Shown here: one piece after another, positions 5,293 to 11,557 of the stretch
Numbering within the stretch: the stretch's first letter is position 1
Layout: the number at the start of each line of letters is the position of its first letter
From: a virus
Reading direction: 5' to 3' (one strand)
IMG/VR virus record: IMGVR_UViG_3300027747_000771
Location: 1-27,293 of that record
Length of the DNA: 27,293 nucleotides
The notes under the pieces: generated by a model
Seen by the model: the letters and a program-made list of their open reading frames with translations, nothing else
What the model was told of the DNA's origin: nothing
Database searches by the model: none
Translations under genes and position numbers: made by a program

Positions 5293-5368
5293 TGGGGTGA
5301 CCTATGGAATTCGAATCCATGCTATCGGAATCACAATCCGAGGTGCTAACCGCTGACACTAAGGTCAC
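5293..5368 (-). tRNA. tRNA-His (GTG)
   Basis: Acceptor GTGACCT/AGGTCAC is perfect, anticodon GTG in loop TTGTGAT on stem TCGGA/TCCGA, discriminator C (the His identity base), CCA at 5293-5295. The base before position 1 is T, so the extra G-1 normally encoded in bacterial tRNA-His is not seen. Confidence 0.9.
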
Positions 5369-5380
5369 ACCAAAGAAAAC

Positions 5381-5455
5381 TGGTAGGGGCACCGAGAATT
5401 GAACTCGGATTTACTGGTTAAAAGCCAGCTACTCTAGCCGTTGAGTTATACCCCC
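5381..5455 (-). tRNA. tRNA-Lys (TTT)
   Basis: Acceptor GGGGGTA/TGCCCCT, anticodon TTT in loop CTTTTAA on stem GCTGG/CCAGT, T loop TTCAATT, discriminator A, CCA at 5381-5383. Confidence 0.92.
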
Positions 5456-5459
5456 AAAT

Positions 5460-5534
5460 TGGTGGTGACAGTTGGATTTGAACCAACGACCGATTGCGTA
5501 TGAAGCAATTGCACTACCGCTGTGCTATGTCACC
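5460..5534 (-). tRNA. tRNA-Met (CAT), elongator-like
   Basis: Acceptor GGTGACA/TGTCACC is perfect, anticodon CAT in loop TTCATAC on stem ATTGC/GCAAT, T loop TTCAAAT, discriminator A, CCA at 5460-5462. A fully paired 1-72 position marks it as elongator Met (or Ile2), unlike the CAT tRNA at 3629. Confidence 0.9.
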
Positions 5535-5541
5535 TTTTATT

Positions 5542-5615
5542 TGGCAGAGGGTACAAGGATCGAACTTGTGCTAACAGAGTCAAAGTCTGGTGTGCTACCG
5601 CTACACTAACCCCCA
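5542..5615 (-). tRNA. tRNA-Gln (TTG)
   Basis: Anticodon TTG in loop CTTTGAC, T loop TTCGATC, discriminator G and CCA at 5542-5544. The 1-72 position is T-T, and a weak first pair beginning with U1 is typical of Gln tRNAs. It is the first gene of the array after the promoter at 5684-5711. Confidence 0.88.
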
Positions 5616-5683
5616 ACATAAAAAATATGGATGCAAATTGTTAAAGAACTTGTTTTTGCTGAGTCACGATCAACTCAATACAA

Positions 5684-5711
5684 AGTATAACACAATCAGG
5701 AAGACTGTCAA
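5684..5711 (-). promoter_or_regulatory. Sigma70-type promoter heading the tRNA array
   Basis: TTGACA (5706-5711), a 16-bp spacer and TATACT (5684-5689) on the minus strand, with GAAAATA and AACAAC...GTTGTT just upstream as in the promoter at 4556. It lies 69 bases before tRNA-Gln and directly follows the terminator at 5751-5783, so it begins a new transcription unit. Confidence 0.87.
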
Positions 5712-5750
5712 CAACTATTTTCATAGATGTTGTTTTTATACAACACAAAG

Positions 5751-5783
5751 AAAAACCCCCTAGAGTTTGGTGTCTCTAGGGGG
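5751..5783 (-). terminator. Rho-independent terminator
   Basis: On the minus strand a 10-bp stem CCCCCTAGAG/CTCTAGGGGG with an 8-nt loop is followed by TTTTT (5751-5755). It ends the mazG-like transcript just before the tRNA promoter. Confidence 0.9.
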
Positions 5784-5816
5784 CTTGTCTTTGTATTCTC
5801 TTTGGACTTATGGTCC

Positions 5817-5933
5817 TCAGGTATAACAAGCCCCCATCACTGGTGAATGGCAATCGGATTTCTCAAAGCGAGAAATACTCTGCCACATAATTGGCATATA
5901 ATTTCTTGTTGAGAGTTTCGAAATTAAATTCAT
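5817..5933 (-). CDS. Possible small protein, 38 aa
   Basis: The ATG at 5933 follows the mazG-like stop after a single base, and the frame runs 38 codons to TGA at 5817, ending 34 bases before the terminator. The peptide has no membrane segment; two cysteines lie in its C-terminal part (SDCHSPVMGACYT). Tight spacing supports translation, but its Shine-Dalgarno is poor and no family is recognised. The rest of the gap to the terminator shows nothing further. Confidence 0.4.
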   Translation of the reverse strand: MNLISKLSTRNYMPIMWQSISRFEKSDCHSPVMGACYT

Positions 5934-5934
5934 T

Positions 5935-6219
5935 TTAGAGTACCGTTTCTTTCGTATAAATGTTAGACCATTTCTGGAGTTTTTCTTTTTTCTTTCGTGA
6001 TGCGTTATCTACTTCATCAATATTAATAATACCTGTTTCAATCATCAATTGAATCATACAAAATAAATCACCAACTTCTTCTGTCAATCGTTCACGATTA
6101 GATGCGCCATTATGTTGTGCATGTAATCCAAATCGAAAAACCTTACTGATTGCCTGTGTCACTTCTGCACATTCTTCCTGGGCAATCAATAAAATTTCTT
6201 TCTCATTCGCATTAATCAT
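5935..6219 (-). CDS. MazG-like nucleotide pyrophosphohydrolase
   Basis: A 94-residue all-helical protein with the MazG/dUTPase-superfamily metal motifs: EECAE at about 15-19 and EEVGD at about 47-51. These enzymes hydrolyse (d)NTPs to the monophosphate and pyrophosphate; phage copies are proposed to adjust nucleotide or alarmone pools in the infected cell. It is a single-domain version. It is preceded by the long structured leader at 6220-6511 and followed by a terminator. Start context: GAGAAAAGG nine bases before ATG. Confidence 0.82.
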   Translation of the reverse strand: MINANEKEILLIAQEECAEVTQAISKVFRFGLHAQHNGASNRERLTEEVGDLFCMIQLMIETGIINIDEVDNASRKKKEKLQKWSNIYTKETVL

Positions 6220-6511
6220 TATCCAAACCTTTTCTCAATTCATAAAATGCTCTGCGAACCTCGGCGGTAATTATACTGCATCAGCTTCTCCTTTGTACCA
6301 GAGTCACATCACACACAGCCTCCACCCGCTTCCCGACAGGTTCCGTTGTCGTATTGCTAACGCCAGTTCGGTTTAACTGCTACATCTTACTGTAGGGACA
6401 GATTCTCTCACCAATGTTACTAAAGGTGAACCCTTGTCCGAACCACCCGTGATTAATTATTTCACTTCTCATCCTGCGGGTCACAGTAGCCACTATCACA
6501 TGGCACGGTCT
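6220..6511 (-). ncRNA. 292-base gene-free leader D with nested RNA helices
   Basis: No ORF of 60 codons or more lies on either strand that fits, and the stretch is richer in G+C than its surroundings. On the minus strand a helix GTTCGG/CCGAAC (6438-6443 with 6366-6371) encloses GGACA/TGTCC (6435-6439 with 6396-6400), TCACC/GGTGA (6425-6429 with 6408-6412) and CTACA-6nt-TGTAG (6380-6395). The first two share two bases, so they may alternate. A 30-codon ORF (ATG near 6472) and a 13-codon ORF behind an AAAGGAG box are also present. This could be a cis-acting leader of mazG or a free RNA. Confidence 0.45.
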
Positions 6512-6814
6512 TTACATATTCTGAATGAATTGCTTCACCAAGAATCGTTTCACTTCCCATGCGTTAGTCATTCGCACAGTCTTTTCTTTTTTATTAATTC
6601 TATATGTAATATATAGTCTTTTTGGAGCAGAAATTACCACAGCACCAAAAATATTTTTACTGAGTCCAAATGGTATCACATAAGCATCACCGTTGTCAAG
6701 TTTTTTCTTGGCATAACCATTAGCACCTTTGATTTTATCAAGACCACCAAATCGAACTGTATCTAAAATTTCAACAGCCATCGATTGTCGTGGACCCATA
6801 CCATCAATATACAT
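6512..6814 (-). CDS. Unknown phage protein, 100 aa
   Basis: The ATG at 6814 has AAGGAAC five bases upstream and overlaps the preceding gene's end, so it is preferred to the in-frame upstream start at 6862. The protein has 100 residues, is basic, and shows a likely beta-rich middle (YVIPFGLSKNIFGAVVISAP, RLYITYRI) and a helical C-terminus. No family recognised. It is the last gene of a four-gene coupled run before the structured leader D. Confidence 0.7.
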   Translation of the reverse strand: MYIDGMGPRQSMAVEILDTVRFGGLDKIKGANGYAKKKLDNGDAYVIPFGLSKNIFGAVVISAPKRLYITYRINKKEKTVRMTNAWEVKRFLVKQFIQNM

Positions 6815-6947
6815 ATTGTTCCTTATGCTTTGGTTCTCTCTTACGCTTGTCTGCAACCACACGCATACGATACTTAGGGCTACGCAAGTCCTTCGCTACC
6901 ATATTACGTGGTTTTGTTTTCGACAATTTAAAATTCAGGCTCTCCAT
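6804..6947 (-). CDS. Small basic phage protein, 47 aa
   Basis: From the ATG at 6947 (GGAAG seven bases upstream) the protein has 47 residues, with KPRNMVAKDLRSPKYRMRVV followed by a Lys/Arg-rich tail. The element RN-VAK-L-SPK-R-RVV recurs in short basic proteins of T4-like phages, which supports it. Longer in-frame starts exist up to 7052 but would overlap the acidic upstream gene far more. It may bind nucleic acid, judging only from its charge. Confidence 0.65.
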   Translation of the reverse strand: MESLNFKLSKTKPRNMVAKDLRSPKYRMRVVADKRKREPKHKEQYVY

Positions 6948-7164
6948 AACTTCCGTAATCCTCATCGGTTCCATATCCTGCTGAAGCCATAGCGGAATCA
7001 AAATCTCCGTCCATGTCATCATTATACTCTGCATCCATAAAACTTGCAACAAAATTGTCTACCAATTCTACTGGTACATTAAGCATTGTCGCAATCGTGA
7101 ATTCATTGTACCCTTGTATGTACAACTCTTCAATTTGCATAGCCAACTCGCCCATCTTACTCAT
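6928..7164 (-). CDS. Small acidic conserved-type protein with helix-turn-helix-like N-terminus
   Basis: 78 residues. The first 45 (MGELAMQIEELYIQGYNEF, TIATMLNVPVELVDNFV) look like a short helix-turn-helix in which the TIATMLNVPVELV part is the turn and second helix. The remainder is acidic and rich in Asp, Gly and Tyr. The start overlaps the upstream stop by ATGA. Homologues of this two-part design are common in T4-like phages, where the role is unknown. Confidence 0.75.
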   Translation of the reverse strand: MSKMGELAMQIEELYIQGYNEFTIATMLNVPVELVDNFVASFMDAEYNDDMDGDFDSAMASAGYGTDEDYGSYGEPEF

Positions 7165-7505
7165 GCTAGTTCCTTTTGTTTATCCAAAACTTGTTGATAC
7201 GTCATTGCGGGTTCTTTGTGTGCAATCGCACCATCAAACTGTAACTGAGATTTCTCAAACCATGAAAGGTAATCATCACTTTCCATAGACCAATCAATCA
7301 TGTACTCACTGGAGTAATCCGTATCAGTTTCAATGCCACTCAATGCAAACTTCACAAACTCATTATAGTCTATGTTAAGCGGAACGTCAAGTATCTTATA
7401 CTCTGAACCGCCTTTTGCTTTCCAATACTGAGGACACTCACCCACACCATCCCAATCATGTGCGCCATAATTTTCGTGGTACTGAGTGCGGATAACTATC
7501 ATCAT
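7161..7505 (-). CDS. Conserved phage protein of unknown function, 114 aa
   Basis: 114 residues beginning MMIVIRTQYHENYGAHDWDG and continuing ECPQYWKAKGGSEYKI, a signature of a widespread but uncharacterised phage protein. It has a beta-rich start, an acidic middle and a helical end. AAGGAA lies six bases before the start. It lies in the coupled run 7752-6512 that begins at the promoter at 7783. Confidence 0.78.
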   Translation of the reverse strand: MMIVIRTQYHENYGAHDWDGVGECPQYWKAKGGSEYKILDVPLNIDYNEFVKFALSGIETDTDYSSEYMIDWSMESDDYLSWFEKSQLQFDGAIAHKEPAMTYQQVLDKQKELA

Positions 7506-7509
7506 ATAT

Positions 7510-7752
7510 TTATTCCTTAAAACCTAAATTGAATTCCATCATCAACATTTTGGCAATGTTGATATACTGCCGTGCATCATTCGAACTACCACATGCAATC
7601 ATTTCCTGTGCATCGGAAAGATAACTTGCAATCACCATGCCAGGACCAGAAAATTTGAAACTGATTGAATCCGTAACGGACTCAAGGATTTCGGATTTCT
7701 TAGCACCGTATGCTTGGATTTCCCAGAGGGTTTGTTCGTTCGCTGTCATCAT
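7510..7752 (-). CDS. Unknown phage protein, 80 aa
   Basis: 80 residues, probably mostly helical, with AAAGGA before paired ATG codons at 7752 and 7749. It is the first gene after the promoter at 7783-7810. The C-terminal half (QEMIACGSSNDARQYINIAK) looks like a helical hairpin. No family recognised. Confidence 0.72.
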   Translation of the reverse strand: MMTANEQTLWEIQAYGAKKSEILESVTDSISFKFSGPGMVIASYLSDAQEMIACGSSNDARQYINIAKMLMMEFNLGFKE

Positions 7753-7782
7753 TTCATTTCCTTTATCAACTCAACAGACTCT

Positions 7783-7810
7783 AGTTTAACAGGTTGGGTA
7801 GGTAAGTCAA
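7783..7810 (-). promoter_or_regulatory. Sigma70-type promoter with inverted-repeat upstream element
   Basis: TTGACT (7805-7810), a 16-bp spacer and TAAACT (7783-7788) on the minus strand, preceded by CCAAAAATA inside AACAAC...GTTGTT. It drives the genes from 7752 downwards and overlaps no gene, lying just after the stop at 7832. Confidence 0.8.
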
Positions 7811-7831
7811 CAACTATTTTTGGTAGTGTTG

Positions 7832-8014
7832 TTATTCTGCAACAGGGGCAAACATCTTGCGACCATCGACCATGAACCGTTCAAAGGCTTCCATCACTCG
7901 CTCGGAGTAAATCATCTTACCTTCTTTTTGGATATCTTGCAACAACTCCAAGAAACCCAAACCCAAAAATTCACGTTCTTTATTCAGAATACCAATTGCT
8001 GTTTCGATTTTCAT
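7832..8014 (-). CDS. Unknown small phage protein, 60 aa
   Basis: A 60-residue, mostly helical soluble protein (ETAIGILNKEREFLGLGFLE at the start) with AAGGAAA before its ATG, like all genes in this unit. It is the last gene of the unit that starts at the promoter at 8757. No family recognised. Confidence 0.7.
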   Translation of the reverse strand: MKIETAIGILNKEREFLGLGFLELLQDIQKEGKMIYSERVMEAFERFMVDGRKMFAPVAE

Positions 8015-8023
8015 TTTGTTTCC

Positions 8024-8203
8024 TTAATCAAAAAAGTTGCCAGACTGACACGAAAATGCATTTTGACCAGCATCAAACCAAGCCATAGGATGCAAATCCA
8101 ACTTATCAATCACTTGACGATTACACATTTCCATCGCATTCAGTTTAGATTCTGCGGTGAATTCGTAAACATCTTTACCAACATAAAATTTGTATGTAAT
8201 CAT
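8024..8203 (-). CDS. Unknown small phage protein, 59 aa
   Basis: Starting at ATG 8203 the protein has 59 residues: MITYKFYVGKDVYEFTAESK, then NAMEMCNRQV and two further cysteine-free turns before a C in FSCQSGNFFD. The beta-beta-alpha beginning (TYKFYV-G-VYEFTAESKLNA) is common in small T4-like phage proteins. In-frame starts at 8215 or 8284 would overlap the upstream gene by 11 to 80 bases; the shortest is chosen. Confidence 0.65.
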   Translation of the reverse strand: MITYKFYVGKDVYEFTAESKLNAMEMCNRQVIDKLDLHPMAWFDAGQNAFSCQSGNFFD

Positions 8204-8204
8204 A

Positions 8205-8441
8205 TTAAGCACCATAAAAGTTAGAAGTAAAACCACAAGCATTATAGACACACTCACGAACTTCGGTGTCCATCGCCTCACCAAATTTGCTATAGTCAGA
8301 TTTCGCTAACATGTTGAGACACTTATAAGTCTGTGGCCATGTCAGGTTCATTGTAATTGCAGTAACGACAACGCCATGAACTGCTAAGTTACCAACTTCG
8401 CTAAACATTCCGTAAGAGATATCTGTAGTCAATGTAGTCAT
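8205..8441 (-). CDS. Unknown phage protein, 78 aa
   Basis: 78 residues with AAGGAAA seven bases before the ATG. The protein has a mildly hydrophobic stretch (NLAVHGVVVTAITMNLTW) too polar to be a confident membrane segment, and two cysteines in the C-terminal third. It is the second gene behind the promoter at 8757. No family recognised. Confidence 0.7.
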   Translation of the reverse strand: MTTLTTDISYGMFSEVGNLAVHGVVVTAITMNLTWPQTYKCLNMLAKSDYSKFGEAMDTEVRECVYNACGFTSNFYGA

Positions 8442-8450
8442 TTTATTTCC

Positions 8451-8720
8451 TTAAATCAAATCAACTTGAACTTGCGTACCAACTTGCGAGGTATTGTAAC
8501 TTGTCATACCAAGACCAGTGGGAACTAACGCACCATCTTTTTGCGCCATGTAACGCATGTAAGACAAACGCAACAGAGCATCATTAGCCGCTTGCGAATG
8601 GGTGTATGTAGCAAACACACTAGCAACACCAGCAACTGTGGTGTAGACACCAATTCCGTCAAACATCACACGGATTTTTTGTGAATTCTTGAAGCCCTGA
8701 ATGTAAGTCTTAGTACGCAT
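8451..8720 (-). CDS. Unknown phage protein, 89 aa
   Basis: 89 residues with AAGGAAA before the ATG, first gene of the unit led by the promoter at 8757-8784. The N-terminus is basic (MRTKTYIQGFKNSQKIRVMF); the middle (VAGVASVFATYTHSQAANDA) is small-residue rich. The neighbouring small genes share start-site style, so it is likely early expressed. No family recognised. Confidence 0.7.
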   Translation of the reverse strand: MRTKTYIQGFKNSQKIRVMFDGIGVYTTVAGVASVFATYTHSQAANDALLRLSYMRYMAQKDGALVPTGLGMTSYNTSQVGTQVQVDLI

Positions 8721-8756
8721 ATCAAATTTCCTTATTTCTCAATCACTACAGAATCT

Positions 8757-8784
8757 ATTCTACTCTCTTCGGCAGAAAAGTCAA
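8757..8784 (-). promoter_or_regulatory. Sigma70-type promoter with inverted-repeat upstream element
   Basis: TTGACT (8779-8784), a 16-bp spacer and TAGAAT (8757-8762) on the minus strand, with GAAAAATA and CAACAAC...GTTGTTG upstream (10-base centre). The bases just downstream of the -10 box (AGATTCTGTAGTGATTGAG) are shared with the promoter at 9303, indicating duplication of the promoter region. Confidence 0.8.
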
Positions 8785-8819
8785 CAACTATTTTTCAAGT
8801 TGTTGCTTTTTTGCAACAA

Positions 8820-9155
8820 TCACAGATAGTGAGGACCCATCCACTGGATTGAATATCCACCGTCCAGAATGTTACCACGGGCGGCGTTACGTGCAGGAGC
8901 CGCCCAACCAGCCGCTTTCAGAATGTCGCCTTTACGGAATTTTTTGTCTGTATCAGTTTTCACAATGAAACCCCAAACCGAGGAACCAGTAACAACCTTG
9001 ATGTACTTGCTACCTTCATCAATCCGAATTCCGTTGATAAACTCGTCAAGCATCCGTGCTTGGATTTCGGTGCGAGGTTTACCGCTTAGTGTCTGCCAAC
9101 TTTCGTAATCGGCAACAATGTCATTCTTCAAGGTTTCTAGTGCTTCGTACATCAT
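8820..9155 (-). CDS. Unknown phage protein, 111 aa
   Basis: The preferred ATG at 9155 has AAAGGA about eight bases upstream; in-frame starts at 9161 and TTG 9173 are poorly placed. The protein has a helical first half (MYEALETLKNDIVADYESWQ) and a beta-rich second half with YIKVVTGSSVWGFIVK followed by a KFRKGDILKAAGW segment, reminiscent of small SH3-like barrels. The end (GYSIQWMGPHYL) is aromatic. No named family. It follows the 30-residue membrane protein in the same unit. Confidence 0.7.
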   Translation of the reverse strand: MMYEALETLKNDIVADYESWQTLSGKPRTEIQARMLDEFINGIRIDEGSKYIKVVTGSSVWGFIVKTDTDKKFRKGDILKAAGWAAPARNAARGNILDGGYSIQWMGPHYL

Positions 9156-9173
9156 TTTCATTTCCTTTATCAA

Positions 9174-9266
9174 TTAACCGAGGGTTTTAACAGAACCGCC
9201 AACTGCGGCACCGAACAGAACCATCGCAACAAACAAACCCATCAAAATCGCTAAAACCGTAATCAT
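9174..9266 (-). CDS. 30-residue single-span membrane protein
   Basis: An ATG at 9266 with GGAG eight bases upstream opens 30 codons to TAA at 9174. The peptide is nearly one transmembrane helix (MITVLAILMGLFVAMVLFGA) with a short glycine/basic C-terminus. It is the first gene after the strong promoter at 9303-9330. Tiny membrane proteins expressed early by phages often act on host membrane processes, but nothing here says which. Confidence 0.72.
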   Translation of the reverse strand: MITVLAILMGLFVAMVLFGAAVGGSVKTLG

Positions 9267-9302
9267 TTAAATCTCCAATCAATCTCACTCACTACAGAAT
9301 CT

Positions 9303-9330
9303 ATTATACAGGCACTGGTGGGCAAGTCAA
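9303..9330 (-). promoter_or_regulatory. Sigma70-type promoter
   Basis: TTGACT (9325-9330), a 16-bp spacer and perfect TATAAT (9303-9308) on the minus strand. GAAAATA precedes the -35 box, but the inverted repeat of the other family members is lost (ATCCG instead of AGTTG). It drives the 30-residue membrane protein and 8820-9155. Confidence 0.87.
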
Positions 9331-9382
9331 CGGATATTTTCACTTTGTGCAAAAAAACAACGTTTTGTGGGGAAAAAACAAC

Positions 9383-9405
9383 AAAAAAGCCGTCTAGGAC
9401 GGCTT
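9383..9405 (-). terminator. Rho-independent terminator
   Basis: An 8-bp stem AAGCCGTC/GACGGCTT with a 3-nt loop, followed on the minus strand by six T residues. It ends the long unit whose last gene is 9432-10031. Confidence 0.9.
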
Positions 9406-9431
9406 GGAAATGGGTATTAGTACCTTGGTAT

Positions 9432-10031
9432 TCAATTTTCGGACTCTAGTTCCTCGTCTTGTGGGAGGGTTTCGCCACGTTCTAGTCGGTGGGTATCGCA
9501 CAATGTTGAAATCCATCCGTAGTTATTTGAACGACCAGGATTGCCACACACTTCACATGTACGATATGACATGGACTCAGCCATGCGAATCATTCCACCA
9601 ATCCCATCGGTATAACCATTAGTGTAGAATCGCAATCCGCCAAACTTTTCTTTGACTTGGCTTGCTGTGACGTATGGCATAGGTGGAGGAACTTCATGGT
9701 ATTCGGCTTTTTCAATTGCTTTATTAGCAGATTCAATCGCCCACTCGTCTGGTTCTTCTTTACCACCAAACGTAAAATGCTTTTGAAGTGAACGTACATC
9801 TCCAGCCAATGCACGTTTCAATGCACGATTAAATTTTAATGCATTCGCACGGCGCTTACGTTTAAAGTCAACGTGGCTTTGAATGTTTCCACACAATGCA
9901 TCAATGATGTTGTACCAACCATCACCACATTCAAAACCCCAACACATAGCAGTATGCGTCATTGGTGCATGACGATACTTGAAAATCTTTGGGTACTTTG
10001 CTACTAGTGCTTCATCCAATTCCTTTTTCAT
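9432..10031 (-). CDS. Conserved phage protein with C-terminal zinc-finger-like motif
   Basis: 199 residues. The start (MKKELDEALVAKYPKIF, then CWGFECGDGWYNII) and the segment VKEKFGGLRFY belong to a widespread uncharacterised phage/prophage protein. Near the C-terminus TCEVCG followed about 15 residues later by LCDTH gives C-x2-C and C-x2-H, a likely zinc site. It is the last gene before the terminator at 9383. Function unknown; nucleic-acid binding is a guess from the zinc site. Confidence 0.8.
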   Translation of the reverse strand: MKKELDEALVAKYPKIFKYRHAPMTHTAMCWGFECGDGWYNIIDALCGNIQSHVDFKRKRRANALKFNRALKRALAGDVRSLQKHFTFGGKEEPDEWAIESANKAIEKAEYHEVPPPMPYVTASQVKEKFGGLRFYTNGYTDGIGGMIRMAESMSYRTCEVCGNPGRSNNYGWISTLCDTHRLERGETLPQDEELESEN

Positions 10032-10047
10032 AATATACTCTCAGAGG

Positions 10048-10236
10048 TTATTTTATTTCGTCAAATTCTTCAAACTCATCCCAATCATCTTCATTTATAT
10101 TTTTAGGATCAATAAATTTAGTTTGGTGCTTGAACTTATCTTTTTGTTTTTTCGATTCGTTCAACTTCGGTTTCCTTACTCTGCCTTCGTCTTCATAGAA
10201 GTCACGGAAACTGGAATATTTCTTTGTCTTAGCCAT
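10048..10236 (-). CDS. Small charged T4-like phage protein, 62 aa
   Basis: 62 residues with a basic N-terminal two thirds (KPKLNESKKQKDKFKHQTKF) and an acidic tail (EDDWDEFEEFDEI). This layout is typical of small T4-like phage proteins found next to rnh and the DUF6433-type gene, as here. It follows the 10240-10683 gene by three bases. Confidence 0.72.
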   Translation of the reverse strand: MAKTKKYSSFRDFYEDEGRVRKPKLNESKKQKDKFKHQTKFIDPKNINEDDWDEFEEFDEIK

Positions 10237-10239
10237 TTG

Positions 10240-10683
10240 TTACTCTGATTCTCCCTGCAAAATTTCAGGCAACGCTTCTTCGATTAATTTTCGATTGATG
10301 CCTTTGTAAGTAAGTTTTTTTTCTTTCATCATCAAAACTAATTTGGCTTCTTCAGGCGAAACGCTTTCTAAAACCTCAATAAACATTGCTTCCCGTTTAA
10401 TAGGATTCAATGTAGTTCCTGTTATGAAGTATTGAAACTTTCTTAACTCTCTAGGCAATCTGTTGTGCCCCCAATTTGCTGGAGTTTCCATCTCTTTATA
10501 TGGAGGTGCACCTTTAGGCAACTCAAACTGTATATTCTTATGAAATGTATATTTAAGAACAGTTTTCAATTCTGGTGTCAGATTTGCAATTTGCTTCAAT
10601 GCACTTGCTTTCTTTGCCACAGGCAAATCTCCGATGTGCTGTAGCAACTCGGGCAAAGTCATTTTCTCAATATTAATAGCCAT
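10240..10683 (-). CDS. DUF6433-type conserved T4-like phage protein
   Basis: 147 residues. The N-terminus (NIEKMTLPELLQHIGDLPVA), the central FELPKGAPPYKEMETP element and the KLTYKGINRKLIEEALP C-terminus match a conserved protein of T4-like myoviruses (DUF6433). It is predicted helical. Start has CAGGA ahead of ATG. Placement directly after rnh is consistent with a replication-region gene. The biochemical role is not known. Confidence 0.8.
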   Translation of the reverse strand: MAINIEKMTLPELLQHIGDLPVAKKASALKQIANLTPELKTVLKYTFHKNIQFELPKGAPPYKEMETPANWGHNRLPRELRKFQYFITGTTLNPIKREAMFIEVLESVSPEEAKLVLMMKEKKLTYKGINRKLIEEALPEILQGESE

Positions 10684-10684
10684 T

Positions 10685-11551
10685 TTAAAATTCCTGTATA
10701 TGTTCCATCAACTGCTTCATGCGGTTTTGGATAAAATAGTTAAGTAGTTTTTCCCTACCACGTTTAGGGGTATTTTCATAAGCATCAAGAATTTTCTCTT
10801 GATACTCAGTCGGAATCTTCGACAGGTCAATCAGCAATTCGTTTCGTTTGTAATTACGCCACATCACATCATCACAAAAAGACCTTGGTTCTTCTTCTAA
10901 CCATTTATTTAGTTTTTTCTCAGTTACAGGTTTCTGCCGACTCTCAGCAACAAGGCAATCATCACTACTAAGAAAATTAGGGATACCATCGCTTCTGTCT
11001 CCTTTAATAATGTGTTCTTTTAGGAATTTATCTGGATCAATACAGCGCAAGAACTTCTTACCCATTGGGCTGTATTGTTCTACGTTTGCGAACTTCTGCA
11101 ATTGCATGAAGTCTTTATCGCTGGACAGAATCAGAATCTTTTCGGTAGTGCTATTCTTAAGTGGAACGCCAAACTTGTGCGTTAACGTAGCAATAACGTC
11201 ATCGGCTTCAGTTTTGTCAACTTGAATCACTTTGTACGGAAAGTATTCTTTAATTTCATCACGCACTTTGTTTAGCGTTTCAAAGATTAGATTCCAATCA
11301 AATGGAGACGCCTCTCTATCTTTCTTACGACCTGCTTTGTAGTAAGGGAAGTATTCTCTGCGCCAGTATTTCTTGTCATCGCAACAGATAACAATGTCAC
11401 CATAGTCATCACGGAATTTGACGTTATACATTCGAATGCTATTCAGCACCATGTGGCGAATGAGATTCTCATCAATTGGGTTTGATGCATTTGAATTTAT
11501 TTGCATCATCAAGTTTGAAATCATTACCTGATTCAAGTCAATCAAAATCAT
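10685..11551 (-). CDS. rnh: RNase H / 5'-3' flap exonuclease, T4 Rnh-like
   Basis: 288 residues against about 305 for T4 RNase H, and similar along its length: LIDLNQVMISNLMM at the start (D5), VICCDDKKYWRREYFPYYK (D58, D59), VDKTEADDVIA (D112, E115, D117, D118), ILSSDKDFMQLQK (D145, D147), VEQYSPMGKKF and the GDRSDGIPNFLSSDD helix-hairpin-helix region. The C-terminus resembles the end of the T4 protein (NRMKQLMEHIQEF). The enzyme removes RNA primers and 5' flaps during lagging-strand synthesis. The conserved acidic residues of the FEN-1 active site are present. Confidence 0.93.
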   Translation of the reverse strand: MILIDLNQVMISNLMMQINSNASNPIDENLIRHMVLNSIRMYNVKFRDDYGDIVICCDDKKYWRREYFPYYKAGRKKDREASPFDWNLIFETLNKVRDEIKEYFPYKVIQVDKTEADDVIATLTHKFGVPLKNSTTEKILILSSDKDFMQLQKFANVEQYSPMGKKFLRCIDPDKFLKEHIIKGDRSDGIPNFLSSDDCLVAESRQKPVTEKKLNKWLEEEPRSFCDDVMWRNYKRNELLIDLSKIPTEYQEKILDAYENTPKRGREKLLNYFIQNRMKQLMEHIQEF

Positions 11552-11557
11552 TTTAAG

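Noticed and set aside
5177-5392. 71-codon minus-strand ORF
   Set aside because: It is a translation of tRNA-His, tRNA-Val and the spacer element.
6460-6510. Plus-strand resemblance to the end of a cobalamin riboswitch (CACAGTAGCCACT)
   Set aside because: The rest of the conserved core is absent and no plus-strand gene follows.
7490-7505. AATAAATA just before the ATG at 7505
   Set aside because: A late start would fall within the start codon; the bases are better explained by the AAGGAA Shine-Dalgarno and its AT-rich spacer.
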